Assembly: GCF_022811525.1 (NCBI RefSeq) | Contig: NZ_CP063982.1 | Location: forward strand, 2,418,001 to 2,482,000 | Direction of reading: 5' to 3' | DNA length: 64,000 bases | From: Orrella daihaiensis | GTDB lineage: Bacteria > Pseudomonadota > Gammaproteobacteria > Burkholderiales > Burkholderiaceae_B | Shown here: piece by piece, positions 34,933 through 44,679 of the stretch | How positions within the stretch are numbered: position 1 is the first letter of the stretch | Layout of the letters: every line of letters starts with the position of its first letter | Program-made: the position numbers and the translations under genes | The notes under the pieces: generated by a model | Seen by the model: only the letters and a program-made list of their open reading frames with translations | The model's database searches: none | What the model was told of the DNA's origin: nothing

Positions 34933-37900
34933 CTAGTTTGCAGGGCCGACCACGTCCGGCCATATCGGCACCAGCAACTTCTGGCCTACAACGATCTTAT
35001 CAGTCTTCAGGCTGTTGAGATCGCGCAAAATCATTAGATCAACCCGATAACGCCTACCAATCGAAAACAGCGTATCGCCTTCAACAATCGTTATTTCTTT
35101 GGTCGGCACCGGCTTTAATGGCTCGATAGGCGGCAACGGTGGCTCGGGAGGCTTGGGTGGCGGATTCACTTTCTTTTGCACTTGCTCTTCGATGATGCGG
35201 GGCACGGTCAGAGAAATCTGTGGCGCAGTGCTGGTTGTCCAACAGCTTCCCGCCCTAGCAGGCACCTCAATATCCAGTCTGGAAACAGCTGGCAAAGTTG
35301 AGGGCGTGGTTTGCTCCAGCACATAGCTATAATCTTCAGCGAGCCTTAACACATCATCACGACCCTGTATGTCATAACGCAACGTGATTTCACGTACGTT
35401 CAAATCATCGAGTTGCTGCATGGCAGCCGGAAAATCCGCTGGTGTAAAGACCCGTGCACCATCCTGAAATTCCTGCAGGAACATCGATAGCCCAAGTTGA
35501 CCCGGATAACGCTTGGTCAATGTCAGGTTGTCGATCTCGATATCGAGCGTGACTTCACCGCATTGGTCTGGCTTCCACTCAAACGTATCGCTTGCTTCCA
35601 TATTCAGGTTGCTTAACTCAATCGCTTCCTGAGCACACTGAATGCTGAGTATGGCCGCATAGGGCCTTGCTTTTGCACCGTCATTGACACCAATAGGAGA
35701 CGCTGCGAGCGACAGTTTCGCGCTTTTGGTAGTTGAGGCTTTCGCCAACTGCTGTCGAACCACTGCGGACACGCGGTTGGTAACCGCCTGATTCAGAAAC
35801 CCGATGTAGCCAGACGCAAACGGAAATTGGTAGCCAGAAACCGTGGCTGGCAGCAGTGAACCACCCACTCGAGTGATGAAATTTTTAGCGGGTCCATCCA
35901 CGAAAGTCCAAACAGTGCCCTGCTCGCCAAAGAGTTGATTGCTTAATTCCTGTGGATTGACGGCAAGCTGGGTTTTCCACATCACGTCCTTTTCCCAGTC
36001 CTGCTGGATTTTGCAGGATGCCTGTTCAAGAGCGTAGTGCTTAATCGTATCGACTGGGCCTTCGATGACACGCCAAATGACCTCATCATCTGCGCTTGTG
36101 TAGCGTGAATTAGCCTTGAAAGCCTGGAAATTTTGGTCCATGCGCGCTAGAACCGACGCACTCGCCTCAGGCCCAGTTGTCCCTCCAAAATACTGCGAGC
36201 TCATGTCGTAAGCTGCGTTCACACCGCGCATGACTTCAACGGCTGCGGCTTGGCGCTCGGTGACATACTGCTCAAACAAGGTAATGTCATCACGTGCTCT
36301 GGTGATTTCGCCCGGTACAAGATTAGTGCCTTGCGCCAATGAGTCGCGCAAAGCTTGACCACCAACACTATTGACGGCATTGACCAAACCGGCAGCACCT
36401 TTTATGGTCGGATTAGACTTTGCCTGGTCAGCAAGCCTGATGTAGTAACGCGCAAACTCAAGCCATGATGGTGACTGATTAGCTGGCACGTCCTCAAACT
36501 CGCTCTGCAGTTTCTTGAAAAACAAATTAAATGGACTATTGACCGTGCCAAGGCTAGCCACGACATTACGGAAATCCGGCTCGGTCACCAGAAGGTTCTC
36601 TCCTTCCATGATTCCCCAAGCTAGACTGCGCCAAGCATTGAGGCGCTCTTCCCGATACCATACATAGAAATCGTTCGAAGCTTTCACAATCTCGTTACTG
36701 TTTTGTAAGGCTTTCTGCAACTCAGCGACGAACTCATCAATTCGACCCTTGCCGCGCAGTGTTAACCCTCCATCGATTTGCAACCCCACTCTAGTCACTA
36801 CATCGGGGTTCCAGAACTCACCCAGCGTAATTGGCGAGACAACTGGCAAAGAATTCGCCCAATCCAGTAGCCATTCCATTTGAGGGGTTTTAAAAATCTC
36901 TGCCAGTAACATCTCCCGGTCTTCGCGCAGCGAATCCGTGAGGTAACGATCATCAGTTGGGGACCAGGCAATTGCCGCCACTAGTAAATCAGAAAAGCCA
37001 GCCGACAACCTCTTTGACAACTCCGGATCTAACGCATCAATGGTTTGCTGTGGCACTTGGGGCATGGCCAGAATTTGCTGGTAATCGGCACCATTGACCC
37101 TTGCCTGAACCATGTTGATATACCGAACCAAAGTTAACAACGCGTACGCCCTGGTCGTTGGATCTGGTGATTTCAGCAATGTCTGGACATCAATGTTGAC
37201 ACCAGATAGCGAGTTTTGTACTTGCCGAAACTTCCTGACATAAACCTGCTTGAGCTTATTTTCCAGGGCATTAACCTCTGGATTGAACGCCAACCATCGC
37301 GTATTCCAATTGCTCTCTTCTTTCAGAATCAGTCCAACCACCATCAGACCATTGCTTAGCTGTTCAATCTCAGTTTCTTTACTCGCACTTTCGCTCGACA
37401 ACTCGCCAAAGTTCTCAGGAATAGCAGTAGCAAAGCGTTTGATCGTAGCTGAAGTCGACTGATATGACACCACCAAAAAAACCATAGCAGCCACACAGAG
37501 ACTTAACCATGACACCAGCGCCATATTGGCGGTGACCCGGCGCCAGCGGCTGACAATCTGTCCGGGCAACGCAGTATTGCGTTCCTTAGGCAAAATCCGA
37601 GAAAAAATATCATGGATAAACAGACCCTTGGGCTTGGCCGTGCCCTGAGCGGCCTGAGGGACTGACGCCAGCAGTTGTCCCAGCAAACTCGGTAATGGTG
37701 AATCTTGCCGGCCACTGGTCAAAAACAACCCCCGCAAAAAGGGGTCTTCAAGGTAAGGGTTGTGACCAAGCGCAGATTTGAGAAACCACTGCAGACCTGA
37801 GTTCAAACGTGTGACCTCGTCTGGCAGAAGTAGCATCTCTGGCGTTAGCGCAACGCCTCGCATAGCCATATCAAGCCTTAAACGATCAAGACGATCAGAC

Positions 37901-38790
37901 ATGGTCTGAAGGGCATGTGTGGCGAAGTACTGCTCATCCCCGATCCCTTTGGCTTCTCCCGACAGAAACCCCATGGCCTCTTGCGACTGCTCATCAGTTA
38001 ACTGCTCAGCCCATTCGGTAAAACCGTAGATCTGGTCACACTTGGTGACCATGATGTAAATCGGAAAACGTTTCTCGAACAGGCGCATCAACTGATCGAT
38101 GCGATCGCGCAGTGACCGGCCCCGGCTCTCGATCGTCGCCACGTCACCGCCAAGAAGCGTCGGTGCATCAATCGCAACCACCAAGCCATTGAGGCCCTCA
38201 CGAGCGCGATATTTGCCGAATAACTCCAGCAAATAATCCCATTCCTCGTGGTCGCGTGCATCACCATCGGGTGATACGTAGCGTCCGGCCGTATCGATTA
38301 CCACGGCTTCACTAAAGAACCACCAATCGCAACTGCTTGTCTGGGCAATCTGCTTTGTTTGCGCTGTTTCGCGCAACATCGGAGTCAGACGTGAGCGAGT
38401 AATCGCCGTGGTTTTACCGGCACCGGACTCGCCCATCACCATGTACCAGGGCAGCACATAGAGCGGATTGCCGAACTTGCGCAACTGGGATTTCTTCAGC
38501 AGGCCAACGGCAGATTTCCATTTCTCCAGTAAGTCATGCTTGAAATCCAACTGCTGACTCGCAACCATCGCGGCTTTGCTCTCAGTCGCGAGCAATCTGG
38601 CCTTTACGCGGGTGCGTACAAAAATGGTTCGCAGCGCCTTTAATCCGAAATAGGCCGCGATCACACCAAAAAAAATTGCGAACACACCCCAAAAGGGCCA
38701 TTGCAGGTAAAGAACCACCATCCAGCTCAGCACTGCTAGCAACGCCAGCAATACGATCACGAGTAGCGCGGTTAACACCTTGCGCATCAT
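34933..38790 (-). CDS. tssM: T6SS inner-membrane protein TssM (IcmF) with C-terminal LysM domain
   Basis: This is a 1,285-residue component of the TssJLM membrane complex. It has two N-terminal membrane segments (about residues 7-50), a cytoplasmic NTPase domain with Walker A GESGAGKT at 120-127, a third membrane segment near 423-445, and a long periplasmic IcmF-related region. Unusually, the C-terminus has a proline-rich linker (about 1205-1233) and then a LysM domain (about 1234-1276, with VEGDTLFSIGRRY and LRDLNSL and GQKLLVP). LysM binds peptidoglycan, so this TssM can probably anchor the complex to the wall itself. The ATG overlaps the tssL stop by 4 bases. Confidence 0.95.
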   Translation of the reverse strand: MMRKVLTALLVIVLLALLAVLSWMVVLYLQWPFWGVFAIFFGVIAAYFGLKALRTIFVRTRVKARLLATESKAAMVASQQLDFKHDLLEKWKSAVGLLKKSQLRKFGNPLYVLPWYMVMGESGAGKTTAITRSRLTPMLRETAQTKQIAQTSSCDWWFFSEAVVIDTAGRYVSPDGDARDHEEWDYLLELFGKYRAREGLNGLVVAIDAPTLLGGDVATIESRGRSLRDRIDQLMRLFEKRFPIYIMVTKCDQIYGFTEWAEQLTDEQSQEAMGFLSGEAKGIGDEQYFATHALQTMSDRLDRLRLDMAMRGVALTPEMLLLPDEVTRLNSGLQWFLKSALGHNPYLEDPFLRGLFLTSGRQDSPLPSLLGQLLASVPQAAQGTAKPKGLFIHDIFSRILPKERNTALPGQIVSRWRRVTANMALVSWLSLCVAAMVFLVVSYQSTSATIKRFATAIPENFGELSSESASKETEIEQLSNGLMVVGLILKEESNWNTRWLAFNPEVNALENKLKQVYVRKFRQVQNSLSGVNIDVQTLLKSPDPTTRAYALLTLVRYINMVQARVNGADYQQILAMPQVPQQTIDALDPELSKRLSAGFSDLLVAAIAWSPTDDRYLTDSLREDREMLLAEIFKTPQMEWLLDWANSLPVVSPITLGEFWNPDVVTRVGLQIDGGLTLRGKGRIDEFVAELQKALQNSNEIVKASNDFYVWYREERLNAWRSLAWGIMEGENLLVTEPDFRNVVASLGTVNSPFNLFFKKLQSEFEDVPANQSPSWLEFARYYIRLADQAKSNPTIKGAAGLVNAVNSVGGQALRDSLAQGTNLVPGEITRARDDITLFEQYVTERQAAAVEVMRGVNAAYDMSSQYFGGTTGPEASASVLARMDQNFQAFKANSRYTSADDEVIWRVIEGPVDTIKHYALEQASCKIQQDWEKDVMWKTQLAVNPQELSNQLFGEQGTVWTFVDGPAKNFITRVGGSLLPATVSGYQFPFASGYIGFLNQAVTNRVSAVVRQQLAKASTTKSAKLSLAASPIGVNDGAKARPYAAILSIQCAQEAIELSNLNMEASDTFEWKPDQCGEVTLDIEIDNLTLTKRYPGQLGLSMFLQEFQDGARVFTPADFPAAMQQLDDLNVREITLRYDIQGRDDVLRLAEDYSYVLEQTTPSTLPAVSRLDIEVPARAGSCWTTSTAPQISLTVPRIIEEQVQKKVNPPPKPPEPPLPPIEPLKPVPTKEITIVEGDTLFSIGRRYRVDLMILRDLNSLKTDKIVVGQKLLVPIWPDVVGPAN
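34963..35093 (-). other. LysM domain of TssM
   Basis: This segment encodes the LysM repeat at about residues 1234-1276 of TssM. It has the typical EGDTLFSIGRRY start, the Asn in LRDLN and the GQKLLVP end. Its upstream neighbour (35094-35180) encodes a run rich in Pro and Lys that acts as a flexible spacer. Confidence 0.85.
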
Positions 38791-39458
38791 GGCAGTCTCC
38801 GTGTGATCTCGGAGACCTGCTCACCAAGCTGATGGTCAAACCAATAAGCCAACGCACCGATCACAAAAACTGGGACGACGATCACTAACAACCAGAAAAA
38901 ACGTGAGCTTAGCCGCAAGTGCCGGCGTCCGACACTGCTCGTCACAAGGCGGTATGCCTCTGGAAACAGAGGCAACGAGGCATTATCCGATGTGCCCAAC
39001 AGTTCGGGACGAAGCAGTTTGTATTGGGCTTGGCGCAATGCCATCAATTCAGGTGAGTTTGGATTCAGGCTATAGCGGCCAAGAAACCCTAAGGCCAGAC
39101 ATGTGACAAAGACCTCTCGCACATCTATATCGCTAGGCTCTAGTTTCTCGAGCCTCTCAAAAAACTGCACACCAGCCAAGCTCGTAGAAAAGAGCTTGCG
39201 CTGCAGCATCAATGATCGCCAGGGACGTGACTCTTGCCACTGCGGCAAGACAGACAATCGCTCATCGATCCAAGCCACGACTGGAAAGAGCGCAGCGTGA
39301 AATTGCTCAAGCTCAGCGCCTTGCGACACTGCTATATCTCGCGCCCGTTTGATCAAGCGCTGTAATTCATCATGAATGACTTGGGCTTGCGGCATTTCCT
39401 GTCGTTCAAGACCCTGTACATAAGCCATGAGTGGCACAAACAACGACGTGAGCTTCAT
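38787..39458 (-). CDS. tssL: T6SS protein TssL (DotU/IcmH)
   Basis: The protein is about 223 residues from the ATG at 39458 (MKLTSLFVPLMAYVQG); the upstream Met would lie inside tssK. It is a cytoplasmic helical DotU domain (with LFPVVAWIDERL and RLEKLEPSDIDVREVFVTCLALGFLGRY), followed by a single C-terminal membrane segment (FFWLLVIVVPVFVIGALAYWF). It lacks the C-terminal OmpA-like peptidoglycan domain found in extended TssL proteins. It starts one base after tssK ends and overlaps tssM by 4 bases. Confidence 0.95.
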   Translation of the reverse strand: MKLTSLFVPLMAYVQGLERQEMPQAQVIHDELQRLIKRARDIAVSQGAELEQFHAALFPVVAWIDERLSVLPQWQESRPWRSLMLQRKLFSTSLAGVQFFERLEKLEPSDIDVREVFVTCLALGFLGRYSLNPNSPELMALRQAQYKLLRPELLGTSDNASLPLFPEAYRLVTSSVGRRHLRLSSRFFWLLVIVVPVFVIGALAYWFDHQLGEQVSEITRRLP

Positions 39459-39459
39459 C

Positions 39460-40848
39460 CTAGCTCCTGGTCGCAACGACAATGACACGCAAGCCCTCAG
39501 GCGCTTGTGGCCAGTAGAAAGCTATTTCGCCACCTTGCTCGATTTGCTCCCAGCCCTCGCTCATCTGCTCAATGCGGAAATATCTGGCGTCCGAACGCCT
39601 GGGCAGTCCTTGTGGCGGTCCCGGAAGCTCCATCAAATCCAAGCCCGGCAAAGCGTGGTCGATCAGGTCGGACATAACAGCGCTGGCAGCCAGACGAGCC
39701 ACGCCGAGCAGGTCTCGCACATCGACGTCCTTCATGCCTTCAGACTGCAAGATCAGATAAAAGCGATGTCGGCTGCCTAAGTAGTCTGACGGGATCGTTC
39801 CGGTATAGACATCACCCTGCAGCGACAGTGCGACATGAAACTCAGGACCCACCGCAATTTCAGCGAGCAGCTGCGAGATGATTTCGCGCGCTTTGACAAA
39901 ACACACACCTAGGGATTCATGGTCGTATGCAGGCAATCCATCATCACGGTCCAACAAGCGTCCATACACATCAAACCGGTGTGAGAAGGTGCTCAGTTCA
40001 CCAACACACTGGCGCAATTGGCCGTAGACATGCCAGGGGTGTATGGCGCGGACCTCAAGCAGATGAGTCAATGCCGGCACATGACGGTTCAGAACTTGCA
40101 CAGCCTGCATCATCATAAGGAAATTGGCGTCAAGATCCTCAGCGTTCACCCCCCTGGGGCTTTTGTATTCTTCGAGTTGACGCAACCGGCCAAGCATGTC
40201 GTCACGGATATCCTTGACAACGTTGCCAAGAAACGCTGATGAACTGAGACAAACCGCTGGTGGCACATGCTGGCTCGCCACTCTAACCTGATCACCTTCA
40301 AGCGTCAGGCGGGCAAGCGCCACCACATCATGGTCATCAAGCCCGGCAAGCTCACTCTCGAACACAAGCCTGGCAACATGCGTGATGGTGGGCACGAGCG
40401 CCTGACCCTCACCCGAATAAAGATCGCTAACTTCAGCAGGGTTTGACAGCGAGGCAAACCGGGTACGAACATCAGCCGCCTGCGGCATGGAATCAACCAC
40501 CGTCACGTTGGCCTGACTGACTGAAAAACGCCGGATAGCGAGATACACGTTTAAGGGCAACTCCGGATCGGTCCAGATCTTATCGAATGATCTGGCCGCA
40601 ATCACTAGGTTACCCGGGTATTCAAGGTAAGTCTGATCGGGCAAAATCAGCCGCAAGGCACGCACCTCTGCCATGCGATTGGCCAAGGCCGATTCAGCCA
40701 TCTCCAAACGCTCGATACCCCAGGCAAACGGGTTGATCATGCGTACCAAAGGTTCACGAATAAAGCGCTGATGCATCTCCAACTGCTGGAAATGCTGCGG
40801 CTGCAAAAACAGCCCTTGATGCCAGTAGATACTCTGCTTGATGTTCAT
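39460..40848 (-). CDS. tssK: T6SS baseplate protein TssK
   Basis: This 462-residue baseplate protein links the TssJLM complex to the sheath base. The start MNIKQSIYWHQGLFLQPQHFQQLE is the diagnostic TssK N-terminus, and the C-terminal part contains AEIAVGPEFHVALSL and RHRFYLILQSEGM. It lies between tssJ and tssL in the usual order J-K-L-M, with 73 bases to tssJ and one base to tssL. Confidence 0.97.
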   Translation of the reverse strand: MNIKQSIYWHQGLFLQPQHFQQLEMHQRFIREPLVRMINPFAWGIERLEMAESALANRMAEVRALRLILPDQTYLEYPGNLVIAARSFDKIWTDPELPLNVYLAIRRFSVSQANVTVVDSMPQAADVRTRFASLSNPAEVSDLYSGEGQALVPTITHVARLVFESELAGLDDHDVVALARLTLEGDQVRVASQHVPPAVCLSSSAFLGNVVKDIRDDMLGRLRQLEEYKSPRGVNAEDLDANFLMMMQAVQVLNRHVPALTHLLEVRAIHPWHVYGQLRQCVGELSTFSHRFDVYGRLLDRDDGLPAYDHESLGVCFVKAREIISQLLAEIAVGPEFHVALSLQGDVYTGTIPSDYLGSRHRFYLILQSEGMKDVDVRDLLGVARLAASAVMSDLIDHALPGLDLMELPGPPQGLPRRSDARYFRIEQMSEGWEQIEQGGEIAFYWPQAPEGLRVIVVATRS

Positions 40849-40921
40849 CTTTCCTAAGCCACGGAATGACTCAACGTCCCATTAACGGACCACTCAACCA
40901 CGATGAACATTTACGTTCACG

Positions 40922-41635
40922 CTATTTGCCTAGCCTGATCAAAGATCCGGCGCGTTGCGCTGCCTGATTCATAACCTCAGGGGACAAATTGATCTGGAGG
41001 TTGTCATTGGTCAACGACACCTCTTCCTTAGGCTGCGGCGGCGCGTCTGCATCGTGGGTCAGGCTCTCAGCATTAACGATACGCTGAGATCCGAGGGCAA
41101 GACGCAACGCAAGCACAGAAGGCTCGGCTTTGTAATCTTTTGTAATGATTCCACTTGACTGCATATTCAACGGAATCCTGAAGTAGCGCGCTGACCGGGT
41201 CACGTCGAACTGGTAATAGCCGGCCACAATCCCGACAAACTTGGCGTCTTGCACCCTGTCAATCTCAAGCAGCAAACGCGCATCCGGACTGACCACATAC
41301 CGGTCGAGTTGTAGCGCACCCGTTGGCAAGTTACCACTGGTTAATGCTTTCATCAGATCAGCCGGCTGTGTCAGCAGCTTGGGGAACGCCTTCTCATCGT
41401 CAAACTGCAACACACCGAGCACTAGCGTATGGGCACGGTTAGCGTAGAAGTTCAGATCCACATCACTGGCGAGTTCAATCATGATGCCGTTTTGTGCATA
41501 GGGCCACTTAACCTCGGCCTTGGCCTTGTCCTGTTTGTCTTCCTTGGACGGACCCGTCATGCCGCAGCCGGCTAGGCTAGCAGCCATCAACACCATCAAA
41601 ACCACCAACACCAATCTGTTCAGTAGCGTACGCAT
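40922..41635 (-). CDS. tssJ: T6SS outer-membrane lipoprotein TssJ
   Basis: The protein is about 237 residues from the ATG at 41635 (MRTLLNRLVLVVLMVLM), with lipobox LAGC near residue 23. The mature domain has the TssJ sandwich pattern ANRAHTLVLGVLQFDDEKAF, a long loop and PDARLLLEIDRVQDAKFVGIVAGYYQF. It anchors the TssLM complex in the outer membrane and is the first gene of the tssJKLM block. Confidence 0.93.
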   Translation of the reverse strand: MRTLLNRLVLVVLMVLMAASLAGCGMTGPSKEDKQDKAKAEVKWPYAQNGIMIELASDVDLNFYANRAHTLVLGVLQFDDEKAFPKLLTQPADLMKALTSGNLPTGALQLDRYVVSPDARLLLEIDRVQDAKFVGIVAGYYQFDVTRSARYFRIPLNMQSSGIITKDYKAEPSVLALRLALGSQRIVNAESLTHDADAPPQPKEEVSLTNDNLQINLSPEVMNQAAQRAGSLIRLGK

Positions 41636-41720
41636 GCAAGATCCGTCCGATAGCATTTCATATAGACTGTTCATTCAAAAATCCTCGCTGTATTATCGAG
41701 CGAATCTCAGCGATCGAGTC

Positions 41721-42467
41721 ATGTTGCGAACCACTTGTAAACCAGCTAGCGATTTTTTCGAGCACTGTCAGTACAAAACACTGCTGGCGGGCCTGATATT
41801 TGCGAGCCCGATCGCTAGCGCTCAAATCGTCAGCGCCCCCGTACTGTCGGTCACCCAAGAAACGTTTAAGACGGTGACCCGGCCCCAGGTTTGCTGGCAG
41901 ACCATCATCACCGCTCATGAAAAAGCAGTCCGACAAGAGCAAAGCACCCCCTGGATCGTTAAATACTGGCAACCGCTGCTTGGTGCTGCAATGGGTGGCG
42001 CGATTGGGTATCAATTCACGGCAAATTATGGACCGACGAGCCAAAAGTGGGTTTGGCCTACTGTTGCGGGCGGCGCCCTGATTGGTGGGGTTGCGGGTCC
42101 AGGTCCAACCGCTGGTGCCTATGGCCTGGGCACGCTTGCCCACGCCATCTGGCCAACCTCCCTGCCTCTGACTGTTGGATTCAGCATGGGCGGTGCGATT
42201 CTGGGCAAGATTCTCTGGGACATTGTGTTTCCGCCTAACAAAGACTTGCAGGCGCCGCAACCGGGTGAATTCATGCCCAACCAGACGTTTTATCTGGAGA
42301 CGGCTTGCTCCAAGCCCGAGCGCATTGAGTATCGACAGGTGCCCTATCTGATTACCTACATACATGAAGGCAAAAAACAAACAGCCCGGGTCAAATACTA
42401 CCCGGGTAAGCGCGTTGAGCTGACGGCAGCCGGTAGACCCTTTTACGAAGTGCCTGGGCCGAAGTAG
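41721..42467 (+). CDS. secreted glycine-zipper protein in the T6SS locus
   Basis: The protein is about 248 residues from the ATG at 41721, with a signal peptide ending near SPIASAQ. The middle holds Gly-rich hydrophobic stretches (GAAMGGAIGY, GGALIGGVAGPG, SMGGAILGKIL), the pattern of glycine-zipper two-membrane-segment outer-membrane proteins. The C-terminal part is soluble and includes a Cys. It is the only plus-strand gene between two minus-strand T6SS units and ends 10 bases from the PAAR-like gene. Its start region overlaps the divergent tssJ promoter. The function is unknown; an effector or immunity role is only a possibility. Confidence 0.65.
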   Translation: MLRTTCKPASDFFEHCQYKTLLAGLIFASPIASAQIVSAPVLSVTQETFKTVTRPQVCWQTIITAHEKAVRQEQSTPWIVKYWQPLLGAAMGGAIGYQFTANYGPTSQKWVWPTVAGGALIGGVAGPGPTAGAYGLGTLAHAIWPTSLPLTVGFSMGGAILGKILWDIVFPPNKDLQAPQPGEFMPNQTFYLETACSKPERIEYRQVPYLITYIHEGKKQTARVKYYPGKRVELTAAGRPFYEVPGPK

Positions 42468-42477
42468 GACAGACACG

Positions 42478-42870
42478 CTAGCCAAACATCACCTTCGCTT
42501 GACTTGGCTGCAACAACGACCCAAAGCAATTTCCCTTATTAGATTGCGCTTGGTCCATCTGTCGAATGGCGGGTTTGCCACCCACTTTGACTTTAAAGCT
42601 GCAGGTCATGAATTCACATTTACCCATAAATGACCCGGACACCACGCCACCGCCGGCCGTTCCAGCCTGATCACCGTTGCTCATCGAAATTTTGGAACCC
42701 TTGTTAATAGCTGGGCTGTTGGCAATCAACACCTTGATCACGGGCGGCGCGGCCATCATATTCATGGCGGTATTAGGATAAGGAATCGGCACGGGGCCAG
42801 CCGGCGTCGGGGTCTTGCAGACATCGGGCATACACATCACTTGCCCGGTTTGTATGGTGGCAGCAAACAT
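42478..42870 (-). CDS. PAAR-like DUF4150 spike-tip protein
   Basis: The 130-residue protein is a DUF4150 (PAAR-like) domain with the repeated TG motif GGVVSGSFMGKCEFM and conserved early segment VMCMPDVCKTPTPAGPVPIPYPN, typical of proteins that cap the VgrG spike. It has no C-terminal toxin extension. In the locus it ends a unit that begins with tssF. Confidence 0.92.
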   Translation of the reverse strand: MFAATIQTGQVMCMPDVCKTPTPAGPVPIPYPNTAMNMMAAPPVIKVLIANSPAINKGSKISMSNGDQAGTAGGGVVSGSFMGKCEFMTCSFKVKVGGKPAIRQMDQAQSNKGNCFGSLLQPSQAKVMFG

Positions 42871-42904
42871 CGCAATCTTCCTTAATCCTTAATCTCGAAA
42901 TCGC

Positions 42905-43561
42905 TTAACCGATGTTGATGGACTTGCCATCAACCCGCACAAAACCCTCGGCGTTAACTGTTACATGCTCGGCATCAAGTTGGTGACTACCTTCAACGTA
43001 GACGCGAATCCGAGCGGCTTGGGTCTCGTCCAGACCCTCGACCTTACGCCAGCTTTCGCGCACTCGGGTAATCATCCTGCCCACCTGCTGGGTAAAGGTT
43101 TGGGTGACCGTCAAAATTCTTGTGGCAGTTGTCTCAATGGTATCGGACCAGCTCTGCATATGAAGAATGCGCGCGGTGGCTGCCACGGCATTGACATCGA
43201 GCCTGGCAGTGGTCATGCCCACCGAATCGCGCCCCTGAAGATTGATGTCGTCTGCAGCAACCGTCAGCTGACTGCCATGAGTAGACAGCGTGACCCCACC
43301 TGGCAGGCACACTGTTGAAACGTTACTCTCCTCACGCGCAAGGACATTTAGGATATAGCTGGTATCGCTATGCCCGGCATCGCACAGCAAAATCAAGTCG
43401 CCCACTTGTGGCTCGACCAGACAACCGACAGCACGACGAACCCGTTTAACTGACAGATCTTGTACAAAAAACCAGTCGTCTGCACGGCCCGATACGACCG
43501 TGGTAACTAGCGCTGCGGTGTTTGACGCAACAGGCAATTCATGTTGTTTAGGCAGATTCAT
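42905..43561 (-). CDS. DUF3540 T6SS accessory protein
   Basis: The 218-residue protein belongs to DUF3540, a family found with DUF2169, DUF4150 and pentapeptide proteins in T6SS effector units. It has an alpha/beta head with VVSGRADDWFFVQDL and VGDLILL, and a long helical or beta tail. The role is probably in loading or presenting effectors. It sits between the pentapeptide gene and the PAAR-like gene. Confidence 0.8.
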   Translation of the reverse strand: MNLPKQHELPVASNTAALVTTVVSGRADDWFFVQDLSVKRVRRAVGCLVEPQVGDLILLCDAGHSDTSYILNVLAREESNVSTVCLPGGVTLSTHGSQLTVAADDINLQGRDSVGMTTARLDVNAVAATARILHMQSWSDTIETTATRILTVTQTFTQQVGRMITRVRESWRKVEGLDETQAARIRVYVEGSHQLDAEHVTVNAEGFVRVDGKSINIG

Positions 43562-43599
43562 TTTCTTTTATCCATTCATGTGTTTTGTTTTGAGCTTTG

Positions 43600-44679
43600 T
43601 CACTGAGTTTCCTTGGGTGCCGCCCACTCCTCAGCTTTTGCGCGAGGGATATCAAGCTTCGGGCTCTTGTCGAATTGGGCGCCATCCCACCGAGTATCTT
43701 GCTCATTTAACCCATGCAGAATGCTGACTTCAAACACTGCATTGGTGAAATTCGAACCTTGGACATCTGATCTAGATAAGTCACAAAACTTGAAATAAGC
43801 CTTCTCAAAATCACTGGCAGACGCCTCACAACGTTCCATGCCGCAAAAGACCCAGCGCGAACCGCCTGCCTTGACACGATTTAGCTTGGCCATCGGAAAG
43901 TCACAGTTGTCGAAACTAGCACCTTGCAGGTTCGCACCGGAGAGGTCCGCGAGTGAGAACATGACTTTTTCACACTGGGCGTCTGCGAAATTTGCATTGT
44001 TCAGTTTCGCCTCCCCAAAAATCACAGACGTCAGCGGCGCCTTGGAGAAATCAGCACCGGTCAAGTCAGCTTCCGAGAACACCGTCGTATTGAATTGGCA
44101 CCCGGGAAACCGCTGACCCATCAGCTGAGCCTGGCTCAGAATCGTCTGCTCCATCAGGGTGCCCTGGAACACCGTAGTGCTCAAGTCAGATTGTTGAAAA
44201 ATCGCCCGGCTGATGACTGCCTTGGTGAAGTCAACTTCTTTAAAGCTGCTGTTGACCGCCTTGAGAAACTCCAGATTCGCAGCCGCCAGTTTTGTCTGAT
44301 CCATCACACACGTATCAAGCACTGTCATGCTCCAGTCCGACTGGACTGCTTGCATATTGGTGAGCTCACAATCCTTGAACTTAGCCGCCGTCCAGTTGGC
44401 GCCCTCCATGGTTGCCGAGGCCAGCTTGCACATCACCAGATTAGCCGAGGTGAAATTGACCTGTGCAAGGCTGGATTGCGAAAGGTCACACGACTCTAGA
44501 TCCGCATTAGAAAAATCGCAGCCAGCCAGATTTGCCTGACTCAAATTGACCTTGCGCAACCGCAAACCGACAAATGAAGCGCCAGACAAATCAGCCTCGG
44601 CCAGATTATGGTTCTCGATCACACCGTCAACAATTAAATCTGCCAAATTCACCATGAGATTTCCTTCACTTGATGTCAT
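43600..44679 (-). CDS. pentapeptide repeat protein of the T6SS unit
   Basis: The 359-residue protein consists of tandem A(D/N)LxX-type pentapeptides (for example DLSGASFVG and NLSQANLAGCDFSNADL), which fold into a right-handed quadrilateral beta helix. It contains several Cys, mostly at the repeat centre. The ATG overlaps the DUF2169 gene stop by 4 bases. It is probably a structural or adaptor part of the effector-loading apparatus; a toxin role cannot be excluded. Confidence 0.88.
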   Translation of the reverse strand: MTSSEGNLMVNLADLIVDGVIENHNLAEADLSGASFVGLRLRKVNLSQANLAGCDFSNADLESCDLSQSSLAQVNFTSANLVMCKLASATMEGANWTAAKFKDCELTNMQAVQSDWSMTVLDTCVMDQTKLAAANLEFLKAVNSSFKEVDFTKAVISRAIFQQSDLSTTVFQGTLMEQTILSQAQLMGQRFPGCQFNTTVFSEADLTGADFSKAPLTSVIFGEAKLNNANFADAQCEKVMFSLADLSGANLQGASFDNCDFPMAKLNRVKAGGSRWVFCGMERCEASASDFEKAYFKFCDLSRSDVQGSNFTNAVFEVSILHGLNEQDTRWDGAQFDKSPKLDIPRAKAEEWAAPKETQ

